Positions 45,125 to 55,659 of a DNA stretch of 64,000 bases are shown here, piece by piece (position 1 is the stretch's first letter; every line of letters starts with the position of its first letter). Made by a program: the position numbers and the translations under genes. The notes under the pieces are model-generated. The model was not told the origin of the DNA. It searched no databases and was given only the letters and a program-made list of their open reading frames with translations. The DNA comes from Eonycteris spelaea (lineage: Eukaryota > Chordata > Mammalia > Chiroptera > Pteropodidae), in assembly GCA_003508835.1 (NCBI GenBank), contig PUFA01000006.1, forward strand, positions 3,906,001-3,970,000, read 5' to 3'.

Positions 45125-46029
45125 CTGGGTAGGGGGTGGCCACCTGGCCGTACCGTCCTCCCTGGGGAACATGGGACTCTAGCCCTGCACCAAGGCAAGC
45201 AGCTTGGGAAGAGTCAGGGGCCTAGGCCTCCTGGCACCAGGCAGATATTGTTCTGTGTCTAAAGAAGCTGACGAAGCAAACTGCTTGACCGTGTTTGTTG
45301 ACCATCTCCTGCAGGATTCGAGACACAAACCCGGCAGCCTCGAACTAGTTCATGGAGGAGCCTCAAGAGATCCTGGCCAGGCAAGCTCTCCCTTCCCAAG
45401 GGAAGAGCAGAGAGTGAGCGGAAGGCAGCTGCAGCAGGAGTGGACATGAACTCTGGTTTTCAAAGGGAACAGCGTTTTAGTTTTGGTCATCGAAAGTGGT
45501 GCCTTCAGCACAGGTAAGACATGGGCTGTCGCTGCATATGCTTGCTGGGGGGACCATTTCGATCTTTCTTGCATAAGCTTGCTAGTGCTCTTCCTCTCTA
45601 AAATGTACTGTTGTCATCACCATTATTATTGTTATGGTTGCTTTCCTTGAGCCTCTGTGAAAGTGGGAAGTTCTCAGGACTTCCTTGGCCAGGAATAGAG
45701 ACCTTGAGTGCCACCCTCTTTTACTGCTCCCATGCCGTCTCTCCCAAAATGCAGTCCTGTGTCTCTAATGCCTGTTTCGATTCTATCCCTGGCAGCAACT
45801 CCTCTTGAGGGACTACAGCCTCCCACCTGCCAGCTGCATTGTGTCCTCCTGCTTTCCAGAGCTCCACCTGCTTCTCTGTCCCCCTCTCTGTCCTCCCCGC
45901 ATGAAGGCTCTTGCCTGGGGAACCCCAGCCCATGCCCTCCCTACTCGGAGGAGCCTAGTGAATGCTGAAGACCGAGGATGGTTTCATCAGGGCCCTCCCT
46001 GTTACGATGAATTAAAAGGACATTGGGTT
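45125..46029. other. Unique non-coding sequence
   Basis: No exon or repeat recognised. Short open frames on both strands look random. Confidence 0.4.
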
Positions 46030-46135
46030 CTCAGCCCTGACTGCCCATTAGAATCACCTGGAGAATATTTTTAAATTCTAGTAGCACCTCCAGAGATACT
46101 TATTTAACTGGCCTGGGGAAGGACCCCAGCACTGT
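46030..46135 (+). mobile_element. MER5A DNA transposon fragment
   Basis: 'tctcagccctgactgcccattagaatcacctggagaatatttttaaattctagtagcacctccagag' matches the first half of MER5A. Confidence 0.72.
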
Positions 46136-46289
46136 GGTATGTGCGTGTGTATGCACGTGTGTGTGTGCGTGTCTTTTTTGTTCTTCAGATATGTGCTGTG
46201 ATTTCTGGTTGGAAGTTCGGATCATAGTTCAGGTTAGGTGTGTGGTCTTAGAAGCTCAGTGGGTAAGGAATGTGTCTTATGTTTTGTCT

Positions 46290-46490
46290 AGCTGTGGATG
46301 CATCAGAATCACCCAGGGATGGGGAAGAAAGTGCTCAGCAAATGAATGAATGAATGAATGAATGAATGAATGAATGAATGAATGATTCCCTGGCCCGCCC
46401 ATACTCTGAATCAGATCCTCGAGGATTGGGAACACAGGAATCTGTATTTTCATTCTGATGCAGCCAAGGTTTGGGTGCTCTGGGGCCTCT
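46290..46490 (+). mobile_element. MER5A fragment carrying an (AATG)n array
   Basis: 'ggatgcatcagaatcacccaggga' is the 5' part. After the array, 'gattccctggcccgcccatactctgaatcagatcctcgaggattggg' and 'gaatctgtattttcattctgatgcagcc' are its middle and 3' part. A second MER5A lies 150 bases upstream in the same orientation. Confidence 0.7.
46341..46384. repeat. (AATG)11 microsatellite
   Basis: Eleven uninterrupted AATG units inside a MER5A fragment. Confidence 0.97.
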
Positions 46491-46854
46491 CGCTTGGGGC
46501 CCTGGATATGCTCATCCTGTGTTTGGGTCTGTGGGCTTGACTGTGAGTCCCAGGTGGTGTTTCCCAGCCTGGTGTGCTGTGAGCAGTGCCTATTCCCTTC
46601 CTCCAAGCAGAAGTTTTCTCATGAGAAGAGGGCAGGCCTCAGGCAGCCTTCAGAGAGGGCGTCACTGTAGCTGCCTGAACGGTGGAGTGACTGGGCCCAA
46701 GTCTCCACCCATAGCTGGCCCACCCCACATAAGCTCACTGGACCCAGCCATGACCAGGATTCTCAATGGAAGGGGAGAAATCATCCCTTGGACTCAAAGG
46801 AAGAACTGAGCATGTGAGCCTCCTTTTGAGGGGGATGTTTGATTGATGGTGCTT

Positions 46855-47055
46855 AATAGTGAAGGCTGTGGATCTTACGAGCATCACATCCCAGCTACAG
46901 CAGTTGCTCAATCTCTCTCTCTACCTCGTCCTTTCTCGCTTGCAATGGAAAGTAGTGGTTACCTACCTAACAGGACTACTGTGAAAACACGGGTAAGGGC
47001 CCTCGAATGGTGCTGGACACACAGCAAAGGCTCCTCGAACATGAGCAGCCCCTCT
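46855..47055 (+). mobile_element. MIR SINE
   Basis: 'aggctgtggatcttacgagcatcacatcccagctacagcagttgctcaatctctctctctacctcgtcctttctcgcttgcaatgg', 'gtggttacctacctaacaggactactgtgaaaacac' and 'ggtgctggacacacagcaaaggctc' follow MIR order. Confidence 0.75.
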
Positions 47056-47234
47056 GACTCATGCAGGCAGCTCAGCCACCACCCTGTCCTCCCAGCGGCA
47101 GCACTGTGACATGTCTGCCGTGCTCCGCTACTGGGTCCCAGCGCATAAGTTCGGAAGAGTCAGGGTGAAGAAAAGGAGTGACACTGCACATGGGCCCTGG
47201 CACCTTACAGCCAAGATTGGGTCCTACAGAAAAC

Positions 47235-47345
47235 CCAAGGAAGCTGGTTCTATTGCTCCTTTTGTAAAACGAAGAAACAGCATGGCGAGGTTCGGTCATT
47301 TAAAGACAGTCACTCAGCTAGTAAGGGACAGCACTTTCTTCTCTA
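47235..47345 (-). mobile_element. MIR SINE fragment, minus strand
   Basis: 'ccttttgtaaaacgaagaaacagcatggcgaggttcggtcatttaaagacagtcactcagctagtaagggacagc' is a decayed antisense MIR core. It explains much of the long plus-strand open frame at 47,111-47,494, which is therefore not called as a gene. Confidence 0.65.
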
Positions 47346-48485
47346 CCAAGATGCTTCCTGAAGCAAGGCAGGGACAATTTCAAGGATTACTTTTCCCTCA
47401 GGAATATCGACATTCGAATCGGAATCAGGAGGGCCATAAGGAATGGCTCCCTCTTCGCTGGCATCCTGGGCTACCTCGTGGTGCCTCAATTTAGCATTCG
47501 TTTCGTTCTGTATGTATCACATCCGTTTATGGTTCCCCTCTACTGGCAGTCTCAGGGCAGAGTCTGGATTTATTCAGCTAGGTGCTCAGTAGCTACCTGA
47601 ACTAGGCTGGAAACAGAAACCTCTGAGAGATGCAAGCAGAGGTATAGGAGAGCTGTCATGGGACATGCGGAGCCGGGAATTCTCTCCAGACCTGGCATGT
47701 GCCCTCCCCTGCTTCACTCCCAAACTCCCTTTCTGTCCGTGCGGGCTCTGTCAGCTGCATGGTAGAATCTGAAGGGGATGATACTTGCTCAGAGGGAAAT
47801 GAGCTGTCAGTTCCAGCAAGATATCTGGTCCCCACCCCTTCCTGTGCTCTCCCTGGGGAATAAAAGCATCTGTGATTAATGGGGTGCTGACTCAGTGCTT
47901 CTGGAGTGTCCAGGAGCTCATGGCCAACTGCTGGCCCAGCTTCTCCCAGTCACCAGGGAAGGGCTGGAATACAGCATCCGAATGAGGTGGAAAGCTCAGG
48001 CCCAGCAGGTGCGTGTGCCAGCCAGGAGCCAGCACTGTGCCAACTTTCAGTGGCATCACAGACTCTCCTGTGCTGGAGAAGCCCGTTAACACCATCTGAG
48101 AATATTTGGAATTATTTGAGGACAGGGAGATGTAGCGTCAGAGCCCCCTTCAGTAGGTGCCTGGACTGAAGCTTTCTCCAGAATAAATGTGATTTCTGAA
48201 TGAGTGACTAGAGGATGAACCTGATCTGAAAATAGATATGAGAACATTGACTCTGCAGCAAAGCTCTCTGCTAGTAGTTTGAAAACTTTTATAGTCTCGG
48301 AAGCCTTTTTAAAAGTCGAATCCTACATGGAAGGCCAATAATATAAAACAGGTTAAAGTGGTAGTTTATTAAAACACATGCATTAGTACATATTTATTTT
48401 TAAGTTCGAAATTTTAGTCTATTTATTAAGAATTCCATCAATAAAACTGTGACTCTGATGCATAAAGCGTTGGAATCTCAGGGTC
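47346..48485. other. Unique non-coding sequence
   Basis: No exon or repeat is recognised. The AT-rich part at 48,290-48,480 may be an old transposon that I cannot assign. Confidence 0.4.
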
Positions 48486-48714
48486 TAGATTGTTGGTGGG
48501 AAAATTACAGCCCATGGGCCTAACCCAGGCTGCTGCTTGATTTTTGTAAATAAAATTTTATGGGAATACGGCCATGCCATTCATTTACACATTATCTGTG
48601 GCTGCTTTCCCACTCTAATGGCAGAAGTGAGTAGTTGTGACAGAAACTGTCTGTCCCACAAAGCCAAAAAAATTTACTATTTGGCCCTTTATAGAAGAAG
48701 TTTGCTGAACTCTG
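48486..48714 (-). mobile_element. hAT-Charlie type non-autonomous DNA transposon, opposite to the copy at 50,963
   Basis: About 230 bases running from a decayed terminal repeat ('tagattgttggtggg') through 'ttttgtaaataaaattttatgggaata', 'ggctgctttcccactctaatggcagaagtgagtagttgtgacagaaactgtctgtcccacaaagcc' and 'tttactatttggccctttatagaagaagtttgctgaactctg'. The last part is the reverse complement of the beginning of the copy at 50,963. The family is old; the exact name is not resolved. Confidence 0.78.
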
Positions 48715-50584
48715 TTCCAGATAATCACTGTTTTGCTGTATCAGCTGTAACATTTAACATTGGTTTTTTATTGTTTTGTGTTATTTTGGGCGGGCGGGTG
48801 GGGGAGGGGGCTTGGTTGCACAGTGTTAAAAAAAATTCTAAATCATATCAATAAGAGCCTGTGAATGGTGGATTTCTTACATCTCACCTCGAAGTCCAGG
48901 ATGGTCTGCAGTTCAATGTTATGTGGACATTTGGGAAGGGGTAGAAGGGAATTCTGGTTTGTATCACTGACAGTTTCAGACAACTGCTTGAATTCCTTCT
49001 TATTACAACACTCAGACAGGAAGGAAGCACACAATCATTTATGACATTTTTGTGATAATTCATGTAATATGTTCTCCTATCGCTGAAAGCTTTCGAGTGT
49101 ACTCATTTGCTTGGCTTATGCAAGCATGCGTAGTCCTGAATTTAAACAACAACAACATAAAGATGCCCAGTAAAGAGCTCTGATCTTTCTAGTTGAAGAC
49201 ACATTTCAATACTGACGTTCAAGGTCTACCCAGGCCTTAGTCGAAGGTTGACAAACCAAGTTAAGCCGGCCACACCCGTTGACTGTGCTCAGTGTGTTGC
49301 AATGTGCCGTAGACCATGTTTGAAGGTGTAGGTTCATTTTTCATAGCAGTTTTAATAGGAGTCCAACTATATTTTTAGAATAAAATTTTCACATGATGCT
49401 CGAAGAACCTCCAAAATACTTCCATAGAACACAATTCGAAAACCACCCCTTTGGCAAATATTGGTGGTTTTTATTTCTGTGCTTAAGGATAATGAGGAGC
49501 CAAGGATGCTGAGAGTTCGGAGGCGGAGGAGGAAGTAGTGAAAGGTGGCAGGGAGGGGGCTCGGTAGTGGAAAATGTACTCAGGAAACACAGAGAAGCTA
49601 CCTGAGCTCCTGCCAAAGCTTAAGGTGTCTCCTAAGAGTATTATGACATAAACACAGCTCTCTGGGGCCACTCTTACGAGTTTCAGCCCTCAGCTTAGAA
49701 GAAGAGGCTCAGAAGGACATGGGGAAAATTCAAAATAGCCTAAGAGAAATGGGGGTGGGAGTGGAGGGAGCATACAAATGGTTTCGAATCCGTATGCAAA
49801 GGGCCTTTGAGGCCACTCAGGCAGGGTAGGGGAGGAGGCGAGGGAGAGGAGAGGGACGGCAAAGGGGTCAGCTGGGTTGGCATGCCGGGCGGGCTTTGTG
49901 CAGGAGGAGGGCACGTGAGCATGGGCAGTGCTCATGAGTGGCCTGGATGGGGACGGATATCAGGGTCCCAAGGAGATGGTGGCTGGGGTTGGGCAGTGGC
50001 TTTGAGCATTCGAGGCAAAGCCCACAGAGCCAGAAATAAAACCCAGGAGTCCTGACCCCCCGGCTCCCGCCTTCCCTAGGTGGTACAAGGAAGGGAGGGT
50101 AGGCCTACTGGCTTTGAGAAGCTGTGGGCTAGAGAAGGCCTCTTGGGGATAAAAAAGCACCAGTTCTCTCTGAGGTTTTGCTGCATACCCCAGAGAAAAA
50201 AAAGCATTTTTAGATTTTAAAAGGATGACCTCATTTTTTTCTTATTTACATAGCCCTGTTTGTTTATATAGTCCTTTAAAAATAGCAAACGTGTGCTAAG
50301 CTTAGTGCTCTCTCCCACCACCAGCAGCAAAGCCACTGTGTGGGGAGAAACACCTTTTTATCTAAGAGAGGGGCAGCCTTGTTTCCGAGGACAGATGGGA
50401 GCAAAACGGGACAGGTAGGAAGTTTCGTGGTTTTTCATGTCGCTTTTCCAAAATAGCCACAGTCCTGCCTCCCACTTCCTGCCTGACTCAACCCAGGGTA
50501 GGTTTTCTCCTGTCGAGAACTTGTGTTCTGTAAATTCTCGGGGAAGCTTGAGCGGTTCGTCAACATGCAAAGGTGCTCAACCCT
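48715..50584. other. Mostly unique non-coding sequence
   Basis: An (AAC)n patch near 49,147-49,158 and a G-rich stretch at 49,750-49,920 are the only notable features. No exon is recognised. Confidence 0.4.
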
Positions 50585-50785
50585 GAAGACCGTGAGCCTG
50601 GCACTGGGTTTGCAGCCTGGCCCTGCTGCATACCATCTGTGTGACCTTGGGCAAGATATCTCACTTCTCTGTGCCCTGTGCATCAGATGAGGCTAACAAT
50701 GCTACCTGCCGTTGCTGTGCAGATGACTGTGTAAAGGGCTCAGCCCAATGAGGGCACACAACAACTCTTAATAAATTTCTTAACA
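50585..50785 (+). mobile_element. MIR SINE, well preserved
   Basis: 'gcctggcactgggtttgcagcctggccctgctgcataccatctgtgtgaccttgggcaagatatctcacttctctgtgccctgtgcatcagatgaggctaacaatgctacctgcc' follows the MIR core base for base over long stretches. The 3' half is also present. Confidence 0.9.
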
Positions 50786-50804
50786 AACAAGTATCTTATC
50801 AATA

Positions 50805-51540
50805 TCCATCCCCCACCTGGACAGTTATAGCAGCCTCCCAATGACCTTCCATTCCCACTGGCGTGTCTGCTCTAGCACTGTCCCAGAGTGATCGAAAAGA
50901 AAACACAACTCTGACCATGCTGCCCCCATCTTAAATTCACCAATTGCTTCCAATGCCTATGGCAGGGATAGGCAGGACTTTTTGTCTCAATGGCCAGATA
51001 GTAAATATTTTAAGCTTTGCTGGCCAATAAATCTCTTTTGCAGCTACTTACCTCTGCTGTCGTTTTGTGAAAGTAGCCATGGACAGTGGAAAAGAGTGGG
51101 TGTGGCTACGTTCCAGTAAAACTTTATGTACAAAACCTGCAGCAGGCTGGATTTGCCCACCTCTGACCTATGAGATGAGTCCAAATCCTTAGCTCAGCAT
51201 TTCCAATCCAGCCAGTCCCATCATCAGTCCCTTTTCCTCCTCCCCTGCTCCCCTGCAGAACCCCTCACACTTTAATCCTTTGCACATGCTGTTTCTCTTT
51301 TCCACGTTTTCCTCCTCTACCCCCTTGCATGTCCCTCCCCTGTGACATTAGGAACCTCTGTGCTAGAATCCTGTGGGTCTCGATCTTTATTTCTCCTCTG
51401 CTCAAGTATACAAGTACCCTCTGTCTTTGCTGTTAGAGAGAGCGCGTCTCCAGGCAGGACTTCTGCCTTCCTCCTTTGCGTGCCACTGGGGAGCCTGTTT
51501 AGGTTTTAGTAGATGCTCAAGAAGCATTTGTTATTGAACG
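50805..51540 (+). mobile_element. L2 LINE 3' region, interrupted by a hAT element
   Basis: The upstream part ends 'ccatcttaaattcaccaattgcttccaatgcctatg'. After the hAT element it resumes 'agatgagtccaaatccttagctcagcatttccaatcc', exactly as expected for uninterrupted L2. It continues with 'ctttgcacatgctgtttctcttttcc' and ends at a terminus near 51,505-51,540 ('ttagtagatgctcaagaagcatttgttattgaa'). Confidence 0.87.
50963..51165 (+). mobile_element. hAT-Charlie type non-autonomous DNA transposon inserted in L2
   Basis: It begins CAGGGATAGG and ends CACCTCTG, a degenerate inverted pair. It contains 'ggccagatagtaaatattttaagctttgctggcca' and 'ttccagtaaaactttatgtacaaaacctgcagc'. The 8 bases before it (GCCTATGG) and after it (ACCTATGA) share CCTATG, consistent with the 8-bp duplication of hAT transposons. 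It is non-coding. Confidence 0.88.
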
Positions 51541-51905
51541 CAAAGAGCTGCAAGAGGGACAGTGGCCCTCAGGAAGCTCACAGTCTAGTTAGGAAGCTGT
51601 ATGTGAGCCCGTGCATGTGTCTTTTGAGGACCGATGACAAATGGTGTTTCTGACCAGTATGGAAGAAAGAGAAGGCATTTCAGTTGGACTTTGCAGGGTG
51701 GGAAAGACACCTGCAAAGACTGGGAGGTCAGGAGGCTCTCTGTGCTGGGGAACTAGCAGGAGAAGAGCGGACTCGGTTCTGGGTTCAGGGTGGTGAGTGG
51801 ACAAGTCAACCTGGCGACCGCTGAGCTGATGGGACCTGCATCTGGAAAGCAGGGCTATGATCTGATTAGGAAGTTGGGGGATAGTAAGGACTTTGGACTT
51901 TATCC
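51541..51905 (-). mobile_element. L2 LINE, minus strand, abutting the plus-strand L2
   Basis: 'gggacagtggccctcaggaagctcacagtctagttagg', 'gagaaggcatttcagttggactttgcag' and 'gggctatgatctgattaggaagttgggggatagtaaggactttggactttatcctgtga' give antisense L2 sequence. It continues, interrupted, to about 52,745. Confidence 0.8.
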
Positions 51906-51907
51906 TG

Positions 51908-52040
51908 TGAGCCAGAATTTCTCCAAGTGTGATACACACACATACCCCCTACAAAAGAATTACCCGGTGTTTGTTTGTTTTTGTTTGTTTGTTTGTTTTT
52001 AATGCAGATTCTGGGGGCCTATCTCAGACGGAGGCTAGGA
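51908..52040 (+). mobile_element. MER5A-like fragment
   Basis: 'gccagaatttctccaagtgtgat', 'caaaagaattacccggtg' and 'ttttaatgcagattctgggggcc' keep MER5A order. A GTTT-rich run (51,968-51,998) lies inside. Confidence 0.6.
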
Positions 52041-52745
52041 GGCTGCAGGGATTAGGGCTATGGTCTGGAAGAAGGCTGCAACATGGTTGGGGTGATGGTC
52101 ATAAGCATTCTGGAGACTAACATCACCTGTAGGGGTCACAGGCAGGCCGGACAGGTTTAAGGCAGGAATGAATAATCCTCTCCAACAGCAGACAAGGACA
52201 GGCAAGCTCAGACATGGCAAGTGACTTGCCCAAGGTCACACTGTGAGTTACCTGCAAAGGTGGGACTACCTAGTTTGGAACAGGCTTCTCGTAATCTCAG
52301 GGCCTGGGTCGGTCCTGGAGGTCTCACAGAGGGAGGAGGGACAGACATGGTGAATGTCCCAGAGCCTACGACAGTCTGATGCACAGTGGTGCTTGGACAG
52401 TAAGCTGAGCAAATGAGGGAACGGCCGGGTAGATGGGTGGGATCGGTATATGGGGGCAGAGGAGAGGAGTTCCCAGTTGGTTCGGTTATTGTAAGCCTAA
52501 GGGTTTAGGAGAACGGTGGTACCAAAGGTGGAGGAGGAGAAAAGGTGACTTTGGTGACAAGCATATTGAATTTAAGAGGACAGCAAGTGGCCAAGCCATG
52601 ATGTGGTAGCTGGAAATACAAGACTGGGGCATTCCAGGGCAAAGCAGGTGATGTGCGCAGCTGTGAAGACAAGGTGAGAAATGCAGAGAGAGACAAGGAG
52701 GGGATTAAGGACCAAAGCCTGAGGAATGAGCACCCGCACCTAGGA
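52040..52745 (-). mobile_element. Continuation of minus-strand L2, with a short MIR scrap
   Basis: 'aggaggctgcagggattagggctatggtctggaagaaggctgc' continues the antisense L2 after the MER5A-like piece. 'aggaccaaagcctgaggaatgagcaccc' near 52,707-52,735 matches a more 5' L2 segment. A short antisense MIR ('gcaagtgacttgcccaaggtcacactgtgagtta') sits at about 52,210-52,255. Confidence 0.65.
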
Positions 52746-53660
52746 AGAAAAGGCTCAGGTGAAAAGGAGACCTGGGCAGAGAGGTGAGAGCAGAATCAGG
52801 CTGGACCGAGACAGACCAAGAGAAAGGATATTTGAACAGTCACCAGGTAACTCAGTTTGGGCCCCTCTTTAGAATAAAACCAATCCACCTCAAAGAAATT
52901 GTGTCCTGGGTAAATAAATATGTCCGTCCAAATAAAACTGAAATCACGAGTTTCTGCTGGATTGAGGTTCGTGCTCCGGCCAGCATAGCTGCAGGTGTGG
53001 GCGAGCCACAGAGAACAGGGACCGCCCGCCTGCCTGTCAGGACAAGCCCCACCGTTCTGTCTCTGCTCGGTTGTGGCTGGCATGTGTCCTGGGATCATCT
53101 TGTTTCTCGGAGCCTTCCTCTTCCTTTCTAGTGACTGTCTTCGCTCCTTTCCCCATTCCCTTCCATCTCTTTATCCAGTCAACAGATATTTATGATTGGG
53201 AATAAAGGTCTGTGCAAAGGGCCTCAGCTGTGGCCCCATGCCCAGCAGCGCCCACGAGTCACCCACTGGAGAGCTTTTAAATATGCATATAGATGTCTGG
53301 ACTTGCAGATTCAAGGTGCCTAAAAGCCAGGAGGGGCTGCCACGCCGGGGTCCTCGCAGCCCCATCAGGTCAGCCTCTGTGGCCACCTCTGTGGATTCAC
53401 TGTTCAGGGCAGCTCTGCCTGGGTTTAGGAGCCTCTGAGGCCCAGGTCTGGGTGTTTCCTCCATGAAGCCCTAAAAATACAGCATCTGGGAAGCCTCCCA
53501 GCTGGCCTCCCTGGGGCCTTCAGAGCCTGTTCTTCTATGAATCCTGCATGTGCCACCAAACTTGTCCCCTCCCCACTTCCGCACCGCATTGTCATGGTGA
53601 TACCAGGACCACCATCACCATCATCCATCCTCAAAGAGGCAGACCCTTCAGACCAGCCCT
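52746..53660. other. Unique non-coding sequence
   Basis: A MER5-like fragment may exist around 53,255-53,345, but the match is weak. No exon is recognised. Confidence 0.35.
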
Positions 53661-53664
53661 GCCC

Positions 53665-54262
53665 AGACACAAGGTGCCACGCACCTTTCTAGATGACAAA
53701 ACGTAAAATTTTCTGCCTCTTGGAGTTACGTTCTAATAGGGGAGAATAGACCAACGTATTGTCACCTTATCACATACTGTATGTTTTGTGAGATAATAAA
53801 GATATGAATACAATGCCAATAAAATAGACATAAATATATTATCTTTTACTTATGTAAAATATATAGTATGTGGCAAGATGGTAGTGAGAAAAGAAAAGGC
53901 ATCGGGTAGTCAGCAGGGGTGGGATTGTGCCAGGGGGACAGCAAAGAGGCCAGTGTGGCTAGAGGGGGGATGGGAGGATGCTTAGGAGGAGAGGAGGCTG
54001 GAGAGGTGACAGGAAGAGAATGTGCAGATAACTGAGAAACTGCTGGAGGTCCAAGCAAAGAGGTGCCACCTTGCCTGCGTGTGGAAACCGCTCTGCAAGA
54101 GCCAGGGCAGCACAGGAGACCAGGTGGGGGGCTGGTGCCACTGTCAGGTGATAGTGTTGCTGAGGTGGCAGCTGTGAGGGTGGTGGGAAGTGGTTGGATT
54201 CTGGACACAGTGAAGGCAGAGCGGACGAGATCCATTGACGGATAGGATTCAAGGTATAAGAG
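53665..54262 (-). mobile_element. L2 LINE 3' half, minus strand
   Basis: 'acgcacctttctagatgacaaaacg', 'gagttacgttctaataggggagaatagacc', 'agcaaagaggccagtgtggctagag', 'gtggtgggaagtggttggattctggacacagtgaaggcagagcggacgagatccattgacggatagg' follow antisense L2 order. Minus-strand open frames here are remnants or shadows of this L2, not host genes. Confidence 0.87.
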
Positions 54263-54274
54263 AACAAGTTTAGA

Positions 54275-54410
54275 GAAGAGAGCCCTGCTGCTACCTTTAC
54301 TCATCAGCTCTCAGGTTAGTCAGCCTCTCTAAGCCCCTGTTTCCTCATCTGGAAAATGAGGTAGTTGGATAGATAACTTCCAGGATCTCCTTTGGCTTGA
54401 AAACACTACT
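54275..54410 (+). mobile_element. MIR/MIR3 SINE fragment
   Basis: 'ctctcaggttagtcagcctctctaagcccctgtttcctcatctggaaaatgaggtagttgga' is a MIR core. The 3' text ('cttccaggatctcctttggc') suggests MIR3. Confidence 0.7.
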
Positions 54411-54429
54411 TCAGCTCGGATCACTGGTA

Positions 54430-54640
54430 GCTGGTCAGGGAAGGCTGTGGGGACGTGGGATGTAACTGGTGCTTAAGAAAGAAGGGGAAGGCTTAGACTA
54501 GACCCAGCGGACAGAGGAAGAAGGCGAGAGGAGCTTTCCAGGCAGAGGGAAGGGCAGGAGCACGGACTGGGAGGCAGGACTTCAAGGTTTGCGAGTGATA
54601 CCCGAGGAGCAGTGGGCAGACCCCGTGGCTGGGGCCCACA
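54430..54640 (-). mobile_element. L2 LINE fragment, minus strand
   Basis: 'ctggtcagggaaggctgtggggacg' and 'gaggagctttccaggcagagggaagggcaggagcacgg' match the antisense L2 segments. Confidence 0.65.
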
Positions 54641-55659
54641 GCTTCAGTGGGAGGGCCAGGAGCTACAGGGATGGGCACACTACACCCTTTGGAATAAACC
54701 AGCAGGTTCAGGGTCCAAGTATTTTTTGCAAACACTGAGGCCCTCAGTTTTGAGCATTTTCAGATGGACATGCTGAGGCAGAAAGGAGCAAGGCTTGGCT
54801 CCTGTCCGGGGAGAGTTAACCTCCTGGCCCGGCATTGCATAACCACAGAGTCTGCTGAGCGCAAGGAGACTCTTCTGTATGGCAGCCAGAGTGGCAAGCC
54901 TGGTGGCTCTGGGCTCTGGCACCGACCCGCAGCGGAACAAACAGCCCTCCCTTCCTAGATAATGGCCCTCATTGAGCATTGTGTCCATGGCCAGCGCCCA
55001 GCACAGGGCAGCTCAGCCTGGGTAAGTTTCCTCTCTTGGCTGCTAAGCAAAATATTTACACTCTGCCTTTCTAGTAAGACAGTTCCTAGGAACCAGCAGG
55101 CAGAGGGAGCTGGAGAAAAGCACACCCCAATGACCCTGCTCCCAGCTCTTAAAAATGCGGCAGATGCTTGAGCCTGGGTTGGTCATTGCCCTCAGGGGCT
55201 CTTTTGAAAAACAATGGATTGAGCTAGAAGATTATGAAGGTCTGTCTGGCTCCAAAATCAGTGGCATCTTCTCTAAGTAAAGAATGAGCTTTATTTTTTT
55301 TTGTGTGGGGGTAGAATTTGGCTGGTCTTTAATATCTCGCTGAGGGCCTCTTTCTCAGGAAGGCATGTGTGTGACATGCAGGGAGCTGAAGATAAGAACT
55401 CTGAACTCGACCTACTTGGATCTCTCCTACTGCAGTACTGACATCAGAATGATACCATCCCTCTCTGCATGTGTCTTTCAGTGGGGAAGAGGTCACACTA
55501 GAGAGTGCTGTACTTTAAGAGGTGTCTGGATCAGCTGTAGGGAACATGCCACCATGTTGTTAGGGGAACATTTGAAGAAACTGGGAAAGAGAAGACTGAC
55601 CTCAATCATCGCAAGGGTCGTTCTGGAGAAAAGGGGTCAGAGGTGGTCCTCGGGACAGA
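54641..55659. other. Unique non-coding sequence
   Basis: No exon or repeat recognised. Open frames at 54,680-54,990 and 55,365-55,675 have no recognisable family. Confidence 0.4.

Noticed and set aside
47111..47494. 127-codon plus-strand open frame with basic residues, ribosomal-protein-like at first sight
   Set aside because: The central part is an antisense MIR core, and no ribosomal or other family can be matched.
53846..54304. 152-codon minus-strand open frame
   Set aside because: It is L2-derived sequence on its sense strand, not a host gene, and the frame is not the intact L2 protein.
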